A DNA stretch of 7,199 nucleotides from DATBDE01 sp036270095. Lineage in GTDB: Bacteria > Actinomycetota > Thermoleophilia > Solirubrobacterales > Solirubrobacteraceae. Location: the NCBI GenBank assembly GCA_036270095.1, contig DATBDE010000107.1:1-7199 (forward strand), given 5' to 3'. The notes under the pieces are model-generated. The model was not told the DNA's origin, did not search any database, and was given only the letters and a program-made list of their open reading frames with translations. Position numbers and translations under genes: made by a program. Shown piece by piece: positions 1-5,646 of the stretch (position 1 is the stretch's first letter; the number at the start of each line of letters is the position of its first letter).

Positions 1-845
1 TGAACCCGAGCAGCCCCAACGGGGACCGCACCGCGTTCGACCGCTTCCTGGCCGCCAACGTGCAGCCCCAGCGCCAGGCGGGCTTCGTCACCGTGGCGGT
101 CAAGGTCACCCGCGGCGATCTCACCCCCGACCAGCTGCACGGCCTGGCCGCGATCATGCGCGACTTCTGCGGCGGCTCGGCCCGGACCACCATCGACCAG
201 AACCTCGTGCTGCGCTGGGTGCGCGAGGAGTCGGCCTACGACGTGTGGTCGCGCCTGCTCGCGCTCGAGCTCGCCGACGCGGGCGCCGACGACGTCACCG
301 ACGTCGTCTCCTGCCCCGGCACCGACTCGTGCAAGCTCGGCATCACAAGCTCGATGGGCCTCAACAAGGCCATCGAGGAGCGCGTATCGGCGATGGAGCT
401 CGACGACCCGCTGACCAAGCGCATCCACATCAAGATGAGCGGCTGCCCCAACGGGTGCGGGCAGCATCACATCGGGAACATCGGCTTCTACGGCGCCTCG
501 ATCAGGCTCGGCGAGCACACCGTGCCGGCGTACATCGCCCACCTCGGCGGCCGCTACGAGGGCGGCGACGTGGCCTACGGCCAGCGCCTGAAGGTGCGTC
601 TGCCGGCCAAGCGTGTGCCCGACGCGGTCGAGCGCTGGATTCGCCACTACGAGGACAACCGCAACGAGGGCGAGCCCTTCAACGCCTTCGTCGACCGCGT
701 GGGGACGGCCGAGTTCGAGGAGCTCGTCCGGCGCGACCTCGCCCTCCCGCCGGAGTTCAGCCTCGAGTCGATGGCCGAGTTCATGGACTGGAGCCGCGAC
801 GTGCCTTTCGAGGTCATCCGGGGCGAGGGCGAGTGCGCGGTCTGA
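1..845 (+). CDS. Ferredoxin-type sulfite reductase (nitrite/sulfite reductase family), C-terminal part, 5' end outside window
   Basis: The reading frame is open from base 3 to the TGA at 843-845 and gives 280 residues, so the true start lies upstream; the GTG at 60 is an internal codon. The protein is the second half of a siroheme/4Fe-4S reductase. It opens with the second ferredoxin-like repeat (VQPQRQAGF, then RTTIDQNLVLRWV). The cluster and siroheme cysteines follow as CPGTDSC (C-x5-C, codons from 312) and SGCPNGCGQHH (C-x3-C, from about 441). By family knowledge these four cysteines hold the cluster and the last also bridges to siroheme iron. The enzyme would reduce sulfite to sulfide with six electrons in the cytoplasm. 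Nitrite reductases share the fold and motifs; I favour sulfite because cysH overlaps its end and cysD/cysNC follow. The half carrying other substrate residues is not visible. Family is near certain; substrate rests on context. Confidence 0.9.
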   Translation, partial: NPSSPNGDRTAFDRFLAANVQPQRQAGFVTVAVKVTRGDLTPDQLHGLAAIMRDFCGGSARTTIDQNLVLRWVREESAYDVWSRLLALELADAGADDVTDVVSCPGTDSCKLGITSSMGLNKAIEERVSAMELDDPLTKRIHIKMSGCPNGCGQHHIGNIGFYGASIRLGEHTVPAYIAHLGGRYEGGDVAYGQRLKVRLPAKRVPDAVERWIRHYEDNRNEGEPFNAFVDRVGTAEFEELVRRDLALPPEFSLESMAEFMDWSRDVPFEVIRGEGECAV

Positions 846-1501
846 CCGCCGAGAGCGCGCCGGACCTGGAGCCGGCGTCGGCCGAGGAGGTCCTGCGCTT
901 CGCGGTGGAGCGCTTCCACCCGCGGCTCTACGTGGCCTGCTCGTTCCAGAAGGAGGCCTCGGTGATCATGGACCTCCTGCTGCGCATCGAGCCCGAGGCG
1001 CGCTTCTTCACCCTCGACACCGGCGTGCTCTTCGACGAGACCTACGCGACGTGGCGCCGCGTCGAGGAGCACTACGGCATCACCGTCGACCGCTACGCGG
1101 GCATCTCGCTCGACGAGCAGGCCGAGCGGCACGGCCAGGCGCTGTGGAACCGCGACCCCGACCGCTGCTGCTCGATCCGCAAGGTCGCCCCGCTCGACGA
1201 GGCCCTCTCCGACGTCGACGCCTGGATCTCCGGGCTGCGCCGCGACCAGGCGGCCGGGCGCGCCAACACGCCCAAGCTGGACTGGGACGGCAAGCACGGC
1301 CTGTGGAAGCTCAACCCGCTGGCCGACTGGACCGAGCGCGACGTCTGGTCCTACATCGCCGCCAACGACGTCCCGTACCACCCGCTGCACGATCGCGGCT
1401 ACTCCTCGATCGGGTGCACGCACTGCACCCACCCGGGCGGCGACCGCGCCGGCCGCTGGGCGGGCACGGACAAGATCGAGTGCGGCATCCACGCGGGCTG
1501 A
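833..1501 (+). CDS. cysH: Iron-sulfur (4Fe-4S) adenylyl-sulfate reductase, CysH family
   Basis: This 222-residue protein reduces activated sulfate (APS, or PAPS) to sulfite. Visible motifs are the nucleotide-binding ACSFQKEASV (36-45), TLDTGVLFDETY (60-71), WISGLRRDQ (131-139) and the C-terminal catalytic KIECGIH (Cys217). It also carries two extra cysteine pairs, RCCSIRKVAPL (Cys112-Cys113) and GCTHC (Cys195, Cys198). In this family CC plus CxxC marks the 4Fe-4S enzymes that mainly use APS; the cluster-free PAPS reductases of enteric bacteria lack them. I chose GTG at 833 as start: it overlaps the sulfite reductase stop by 13 nt, has GAGGG just upstream (rather close, about 3 nt), and keeps the N-terminal helix. 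A CTG at 842 is possible; the next in-frame GTG (905) would remove conserved sequence. The reductant is probably thioredoxin, by family. Databases often call such proteins phosphoadenylyl-sulfate reductase. Confidence 0.93.
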   Translation: MRGLTAESAPDLEPASAEEVLRFAVERFHPRLYVACSFQKEASVIMDLLLRIEPEARFFTLDTGVLFDETYATWRRVEEHYGITVDRYAGISLDEQAERHGQALWNRDPDRCCSIRKVAPLDEALSDVDAWISGLRRDQAAGRANTPKLDWDGKHGLWKLNPLADWTERDVWSYIAANDVPYHPLHDRGYSSIGCTHCTHPGGDRAGRWAGTDKIECGIHAG

Positions 1502-1505
1502 GGGC

Positions 1506-2405
1506 ATGGACCCGCTCCTGATCCTCTTCGGCCTGGGCGTGGGCGTCCTCGTCGGCACCACCGGGATGGGTGGCGGCTCGCTCATGACGCCGCTGCTGAT
1601 CCTCGTGTTCGGGATCAAGCCGGTGGTCGCCATCGGCACCGACCTGGCCTACGCCGCCGTGACCAAGACGGTGGGCGGCTGGCGCCACTTCCGCCAGGGC
1701 ACGGTCGACGTCCCGCTCGCCCTGTGGCTGGGCGTGGGCTCGATTCCCGGCGCGCTGGGCGGCACGCTCCTGCTCGACCGTTTGCAGGCCGCCTATGGCG
1801 ACTCGATCGACAACGGCGTGATCATCGCCGTGGCCGTGGCGCTGCTGTTCACCGGCGTCGCGGTGTTCTGGCGCGCGCTGTTCATGCCCAACGTGGTCGA
1901 GCGCGAGCGCGACACCATCGAGCCGCTCGAGCGGCGCCACAAGCTCGCGGCCATCGCCCTCGGGCTGACGATCGGGTTCGTGCTCGGCGCCACCTCGGCC
2001 GGCAGCGGGGCCCTGATCGCGGTCGGCCTGATCCTGATCTTCCGGCTCAAGCCGCTGCGCGTGGTCGGCACCGACGTCTTCCACGCCGCCATCGTGCTGT
2101 GGGTCGCCTCGCTCGCCCACTTGGCCTCGGGCAACGTCGACCTGCACCTGGTGGGCAATATCCTCATCGGCTCGGTGCCCGGCGTGTGGATCGGCGCCCG
2201 CCTGGCCACGACGCTGCCGCCCAACGGGCTGCGCACCGCCCTCGGCGTCGTGCTGCTGGCCAGCGCGCTGGGCCTGCTGACCAAGGTCGGCGTGGGCATC
2301 CCGGCGCCTGTGCTGATCGGCGGGCCGCTCCTCCTCGGCGTCGTCGCGTACTTCGTGCACCGCGCGCGCTCCCCGCGCCTGCGCACGGCCACGGACAGCG
2401 CATGA
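1506..2405 (+). CDS. TSUP (TauE/SafE) family membrane transporter in the sulfate-assimilation operon
   Basis: This 299-residue protein is very hydrophobic, with about eight or nine membrane segments (roughly 3-23, 26-45, 70-90, 104-124, 147-178, 190-208, 213-232, 242-262, 266-284). Two half-repeats typical of TSUP are readable: GTTGMGGGSLMTP with IKPVVAIGTD (17-46), and GATSAGSGALIAVG with LKPLRVVGTD (161-190). A charged cytoplasmic-type loop (128-146, VVERERDTIEPLERRHK) joins the halves. TSUP members move sulfite, sulfonates or sulfate; a TSUP protein in the Corynebacterium glutamicum sulfur cluster was named CysZ and proposed as a sulfate permease. Placement between cysH and cysD supports sulfate uptake or sulfite export, but sequence alone cannot give substrate or direction. 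The ATG lies 4 nt after the cysH stop; GAGGG (1500-1504) is too close to act as a normal ribosome site, so coupled re-initiation is likely. Family is secure; substrate is inferred. Confidence 0.9.
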   Translation: MDPLLILFGLGVGVLVGTTGMGGGSLMTPLLILVFGIKPVVAIGTDLAYAAVTKTVGGWRHFRQGTVDVPLALWLGVGSIPGALGGTLLLDRLQAAYGDSIDNGVIIAVAVALLFTGVAVFWRALFMPNVVERERDTIEPLERRHKLAAIALGLTIGFVLGATSAGSGALIAVGLILIFRLKPLRVVGTDVFHAAIVLWVASLAHLASGNVDLHLVGNILIGSVPGVWIGARLATTLPPNGLRTALGVVLLASALGLLTKVGVGIPAPVLIGGPLLLGVVAYFVHRARSPRLRTATDSA

Positions 2406-3310
2406 GCGGCTACGAGCTCACCCACCTGCGCACGCTCGAGTCCGAGGCCATCCACCTCATCCGCGAGGTGGCGGCCGAGCGCGAGCGCCCGGTGCTGCTG
2501 TTCAGCGGCGGCAAGGACTCGATCGTGCTGCTGCACCTCGCGCACAAGGCGTTCCGGCCCGCCGGGGTCCCGTTCCCGGTCATGCACGTGGACACCGGGC
2601 ACAACTTCCCCGAGGTGATCGCGTTCCGCGACCGCCGCGTGGAGGAGCTCGGCGTGGAGCTCGTCGTCGCCTCGGTGCAGGACTCGATCGACCGCGGCCG
2701 GGTGGTCGAGGAGACCGGCCCGCGCGCCTCGCGCAACCGCCTGCAGACGACCACGCTGCTGGACGCCATCGCCGACCACGGCTTCGACGCCGCCTTCGGC
2801 GGCGCCCGGCGCGACGAGGAGCGGGCCCGGGCCAAGGAGCGCATGCTCTCGTTCCGCGACGAGCACGGGCAGTGGAACCCCAAGGTCCAGCGGCCCGAGC
2901 TGTGGTCGCTCTACAACGGCCGCATCCACCGCGGCGAGCACGTGCGCGTGTTCCCGCTCTCGAACTGGACCGAGCTCGACGTGTGGCGCTACATCGCTGT
3001 CGAGGCGCTCGAGGTCCCCTCGATCTACTTCGCCCACGACCGCCAGGTCTTCTCCCGCGACGGCATGCTCTATGCGCTCTCGCCCTACGTCGAGCTCATC
3101 GACGGCGAGGAGCCGTTCGCGACCTCCGTCCGCTACCGCACGGTCGGCGACATGAGCTGCACCGGCGCCGTGCGGTCGACCGCGGCCACGCTCGAGACCG
3201 TGGTGGCCGAGATCGCCGCCACCCGCATCACCGAGCGGGGTGAGACCCGCGCCGACGACCGCGTGTCGGAAGCGGCCATGGAAGACCGCAAGCGCGAGGG
3301 CTACTTCTGA
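2402..3310 (+). CDS. cysD: Sulfate adenylyltransferase subunit 2 (CysD)
   Basis: This is the catalytic ATP sulfurylase subunit: it joins sulfate to ATP to give APS and pyrophosphate, working with the CysN GTPase. At 302 residues it has the family's normal length. The N-type PP-loop LFSGGKDSIVLL (33-44) binds ATP. HVDTGHNFPE (62-71), GGARRDEERARAKER (133-147), FPLSNWTELDVWRYI (184-198) and RYRTVGDMSCTGAV (244-257) are conserved family blocks, and the tail EDRKREGYF (294-302) is the usual CysD ending. The ATG at 2402 shares ATGA with the TSUP stop, and no strong Shine-Dalgarno is visible, so translation is probably coupled. The stop at 3308-3310 overlaps the cysNC start by one base, consistent with equal production of two subunits that act as a complex. 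No missing residues or frame problems were seen. Confidence 0.97.
   Translation: MSGYELTHLRTLESEAIHLIREVAAERERPVLLFSGGKDSIVLLHLAHKAFRPAGVPFPVMHVDTGHNFPEVIAFRDRRVEELGVELVVASVQDSIDRGRVVEETGPRASRNRLQTTTLLDAIADHGFDAAFGGARRDEERARAKERMLSFRDEHGQWNPKVQRPELWSLYNGRIHRGEHVRVFPLSNWTELDVWRYIAVEALEVPSIYFAHDRQVFSRDGMLYALSPYVELIDGEEPFATSVRYRTVGDMSCTGAVRSTAATLETVVAEIAATRITERGETRADDRVSEAAMEDRKREGYF
3296..3300 (+). promoter_or_regulatory. Ribosome binding site of cysNC
   Basis: GAGGG lies inside the last cysD codons, 9 nt before the ATG at 3310. It is the only clear, well-spaced Shine-Dalgarno in the operon, and it supports this start over later in-frame codons. Confidence 0.6.
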
Positions 3311-5205
3311 TGACGACGACGGCGGGCACCAACGGCAGCCGGTCCGACCTGCTGGGCGACACCCACGACGACCTGCTCCGCCTCGCCACCGCCGGCTCGG
3401 TCGACGACGGCAAGTCCACGCTGATCGGCCGCCTGCTCTTCGACTCCAAGGCGATCTTCGCCGACCAGCTCGAGGCCATCGAGGCGGTCTCGCGCCGGCG
3501 CGGCGACGGCTACGTCGACCTCGCGCTGCTCACCGACGGGCTGCGCGCCGAGCGCGAGCAGGGCATCACGATCGACGTCGCCTACCGCTTCTTCGCGACG
3601 CCGAAGCGCGCGTTCATCATCGCCGACACTCCCGGGCACGAGCGCTACACGCGCAACATGGTCACCGGGGCCTCGACCTCCGACCTGTCGATCGTCCTGG
3701 TGGACGCGCGCAAGGGCGTGCTCGAGCAGTCGCGCCGCCACGCCTACATCGCGTCGCTGCTCGGCATCCCGCACGTCGTCGTGTGCGTCAACAAGATGGA
3801 CCTCGTCGACTGGTCCGAGACGACGTTCAACGCCATCGAGGAGGACTTCCGCAGCTTCGCCGCGCGCCTCGACGTGCCCGACGTGACCTTCATCCCCATG
3901 AGCGCGCTGCGCGGCGACAACGTCGTCGAGCGCTCCGCGCGCATGCCCTGGTACGAGGGTCCGCCGCTGCTGTACCACCTCGAGCACGTCCACGTCGCCG
4001 CCGACCGCAACCTCGACGACGCCCGCTTCCCGGTCCAGTACGCGATTCGCCCGCGCGACGCGGCCCACGGCGACTACCGCGGCTACGCGGGCCAGGTCGC
4101 CGGCGGCGTGCTGCGCCCGGGCGACGACGTCGTCGTTCTGCCGGCGGGCACCCCCACGCGCATCGCCGCCATCGACGGCCCCGACGGCGACGTGGCCGAG
4201 GCCTTCCCGCCGATGTCGGTCACGCTGCGCCTGGCCGACGAGCTCGACGTCTCCCGCGGCGACGTCATCGCCGCCTCCGGCAACCGCCCGGCCGTGGCCA
4301 GCGCGCTCGAGGCCCACGTGTGCTGGATGGCCGATGCGCCGCTGCGCGAGGGCGACCGCTACCTGCTCAAGCACACCACGCGGACCGTGCGCGCCCGCGT
4401 GGCCGACGTGCGCCACCGCATCGACATCAACGGCGCGCAGCACGAGAGCGCCTGCGGCGCGCTCGGGCTCAACGACATCGGCCGCGTTGCGCTGACGCTG
4501 TCGGCGCCGGTGATGGCCGACCCCTACAAGCGCAACCGCACCACAGGGTCCTTCATCCTCGTCGACGAGACCACCAACGAGACGGTCGGGGCGGGCATGA
4601 TCGTCGAGGCGAGCGGGCGGGAGCGCTCGCCCGACGTGGTCTGGGACGCCGGCGCGCTGACCCGCGAGCGGCGCTGGAGCTCGCTGGGCGTGCGCGGCGC
4701 CACGGTCTGGTTCACCGGCCTGCCCGCCTCCGGGAAGTCGACCATCGCCGCGGCGGTCGAGGCGCGCCTGGTCGCGGCCGGGGTGCCCGCCTATCGGATC
4801 GACGGCGACAACCTGCGCCACGGCCTCAGCGGCGACCTCGGCTTCGGCGCCGAGGCGCGAGCCGAGAACGTGCGCCGCGCCGCCGAGGCCGCGCGCATGC
4901 TGGCCGACAGCGGGACGGTGGCGCTGGTCTCGCTCGTCTCGCCCTACGAGGCCGACCGCGAACGCGCGCGCTCGATCCACGCCGGCGACGGCCTGCCCTT
5001 CCTCGAGGTCTTCGTGGACACGCCGGCGGACGAGTGCGAGCGCCGCGACCCCAAGGGGCTGTACGCCCGGGCGCGGGCGGGCGAGATCAGCGGCTTCACC
5101 GGCGTGGACGACCCGTACGAGCGCCCGGACGCCCCCGACGTCGTCATCGCCTCCGACAGCGTCGAGGCGGCGGTCGCGAAGGTTCTAGCCGAGCTCGCGC
5201 TCTAG
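3310..5205 (+). CDS. cysNC: Bifunctional CysN-CysC: sulfate adenylyltransferase GTPase subunit fused to APS kinase
   Basis: This 631-residue protein joins two enzymes. Residues about 20-435 are CysN, an EF-Tu-like GTPase with P-loop GSVDDGKS (29-36), EREQGITIDVAYRFF (81-95), DTPGH (106-110) and NKMD (161-164), then beta-barrel domains; GTP hydrolysis drives APS formation by CysD. After a short linker (about 436-462), residues 463-631 are APS kinase: P-loop GLPASGKS (470-477), DGDNLRHGLSGDLGF (498-512), RAENVRR (517-523), the SPY serine (544) that becomes phosphorylated in studied APS kinases, and DPKGLYARARAGEISGFTG (580-598). It makes PAPS from APS and ATP. The fused form is known from Mycobacterium tuberculosis and other bacteria. 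ATG at 3310 overlaps the cysD stop (TGATG), with GAGGG (3296-3300) 9 nt upstream as a good ribosome site. The TAG stop lies 21 nt inside the convergent marR gene. Both nucleotide sites look intact. Confidence 0.97.
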   Translation: MTTTAGTNGSRSDLLGDTHDDLLRLATAGSVDDGKSTLIGRLLFDSKAIFADQLEAIEAVSRRRGDGYVDLALLTDGLRAEREQGITIDVAYRFFATPKRAFIIADTPGHERYTRNMVTGASTSDLSIVLVDARKGVLEQSRRHAYIASLLGIPHVVVCVNKMDLVDWSETTFNAIEEDFRSFAARLDVPDVTFIPMSALRGDNVVERSARMPWYEGPPLLYHLEHVHVAADRNLDDARFPVQYAIRPRDAAHGDYRGYAGQVAGGVLRPGDDVVVLPAGTPTRIAAIDGPDGDVAEAFPPMSVTLRLADELDVSRGDVIAASGNRPAVASALEAHVCWMADAPLREGDRYLLKHTTRTVRARVADVRHRIDINGAQHESACGALGLNDIGRVALTLSAPVMADPYKRNRTTGSFILVDETTNETVGAGMIVEASGRERSPDVVWDAGALTRERRWSSLGVRGATVWFTGLPASGKSTIAAAVEARLVAAGVPAYRIDGDNLRHGLSGDLGFGAEARAENVRRAAEAARMLADSGTVALVSLVSPYEADRERARSIHAGDGLPFLEVFVDTPADECERRDPKGLYARARAGEISGFTGVDDPYERPDAPDVVIASDSVEAAVAKVLAELAL

Positions 5206-5559
5206 CACCGCCCGGTGGGCGGGGCGGGCCGCCTCGAGCCGTGCGCGGCCCTGGTCGGTGATGTTGGCGTAGATCCCGCGCCGGTCGTTGGCGCACATCG
5301 TGCGCTGGACCAGGCCGTCGTTCTCCAGCCGCCCCACGACGCGCGAGAGCGCGCTCTGGCTCAGATGGCTGGAGCCCGCGAGGTCGTGCATGCGGCAGCC
5401 GTGCTCGGACTCGTCGGCGAGCGCCTCGAGCACCTCGTACTCGCTGACCCCGAGCTGGTGCTCGGCGAGCGCGTGCTCGAGCGCGCCCATCACGCGGGTG
5501 TGGCGGTCGAGCACCTGGTGCCAGGTCTCGACGAGGTCGGTCTCAGCGATCGTTCCCAT
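5185..5559 (-). CDS. MarR-family transcriptional regulator, short C-terminus
   Basis: This 124-residue protein has the MarR winged helix: LGVSEYEVLEALAD (36-49), MHDLAGSSHLSQSALSRVVGRLENDGLV (57-84) containing the recognition helix, and the wing with the hallmark NDRRGIYANITDQGRARLE (91-109). It probably represses the divergent MFS exporter and itself, with relief by a small ligand of the exporter; this is inferred from arrangement. Two cysteines (55 and 89, the second in the wing) might allow redox sensing, but no known redox-MarR motif is clear. Family members usually reach about 140-150 residues, ending in a long helix after the equivalent of RAVLERELG that helps dimerisation; here the stop comes at once. 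The last 21 nt overlap the cysNC 3' end on the opposite strand. The ATG has no Shine-Dalgarno, and MarR similarity starts soon after it. Confidence 0.93.
   Translation of the reverse strand: MGTIAETDLVETWHQVLDRHTRVMGALEHALAEHQLGVSEYEVLEALADESEHGCRMHDLAGSSHLSQSALSRVVGRLENDGLVQRTMCANDRRGIYANITDQGRARLEAARPAHRAVLERELG
5208..5222. terminator. Possible small terminator hairpin at the cysNC/marR convergence
   Basis: CCGCCC (5208-5213), loop GGT, then GGGCGG (5217-5222) form a 6-bp all-GC stem directly after the cysNC stop and inside the marR coding end. There is no T-tract on either side. It could slow transcription from either direction, but such short GC stems arise easily by chance in this base composition. 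Confidence 0.25.
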
Positions 5560-5568
5560 GCTGTGAAC

Positions 5569-5597
5569 AGTCTAGACGGCGGCGGAAATTTTTGCTA
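5569..5597 (-). promoter_or_regulatory. Putative marR promoter
   Basis: Read on the minus strand, TAGACT (complement of 5569-5574) is a fair -10 box. A weak -35 TAGCAA (complement of 5592-5597) sits 17 nt upstream of it. Transcription would start near 5562, only a few bases before the marR ATG (first base 5559), which suggests a leaderless or nearly leaderless mRNA. The -10 overlaps the 8-bp palindrome GTCTAGAC (5570-5577). Confidence 0.4.
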
Positions 5598-5626
5598 GCG
5601 CAATCTCTGCTTGAGAAATATTTGTC
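5570..5626. promoter_or_regulatory. Candidate MarR operators in the divergent spacer
   Basis: Three small palindromes lie between the two genes. GTCTAGAC (5570-5577) is perfect and covers the putative marR -10. TTGC-TAGC-GCAA (5592-5603) has perfect 4-bp arms and overlaps the weak marR -35. GAgAAATATTTgTC (5613-5626) matches at 12 of 14 positions and overlaps the exporter -35 and spacer. The centres of the last two are 22 bp apart, close to two helical turns. MarR dimers bind such palindromes over promoters; which one is the true operator is not decided by sequence. Confidence 0.45.
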
Positions 5627-5638
5627 TGTGCATATACT
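5611..5638 (+). promoter_or_regulatory. Sigma-70-like promoter of the MFS exporter
   Basis: TTGAGA (5611-5616; 5 of 6 to TTGACA) and TATACT (5633-5638; 5 of 6 to TATAAT) are separated by 16 nt, in a locally AT-rich stretch within GC-rich surroundings. A start 7-9 nt after the -10 box falls at about 5645-5647, on or beside the exporter ATG. No Shine-Dalgarno is present, so a leaderless mRNA is likely. Confidence 0.7.
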
Positions 5639-5646
5639 GCTCTCGC

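Noticed and set aside
60..62. GTG at 60 as the real start of the reductase
   Set aside because: The frame is open to the left edge and this point is inside the conserved second half of a longer protein family.
245..832. Upstream in-frame extension of cysH
   Set aside because: This part is an out-of-frame reading of the sulfite reductase gene and is Arg-rich without similarity; CysH homology begins only after about 833.
1311..2360. Minus-strand open frame opposite the cysH end and TSUP gene
   Set aside because: It is an Asp/Gln/Arg/His-rich shadow of a clear membrane protein gene in GC-rich DNA.
3301..4980. Long minus-strand open frame opposite cysNC (559 codons)
   Set aside because: It mirrors the third-position GC bias of cysNC, has low-complexity Val/Gly/Ala/Arg/Asp-rich sequence without domains, and sits opposite a fully recognisable gene.
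5215..5598. Plus-strand open frames opposite marR
   Set aside because: The minus-strand frame is an unambiguous MarR winged helix; the plus-strand translations show no domain.
5611..5646. Exporter start at TTG 5611
   Set aside because: It would add 12 non-conserved residues and would use the promoter -35 and -10 as coding sequence; ATG 5647 directly precedes the normal N-terminus.
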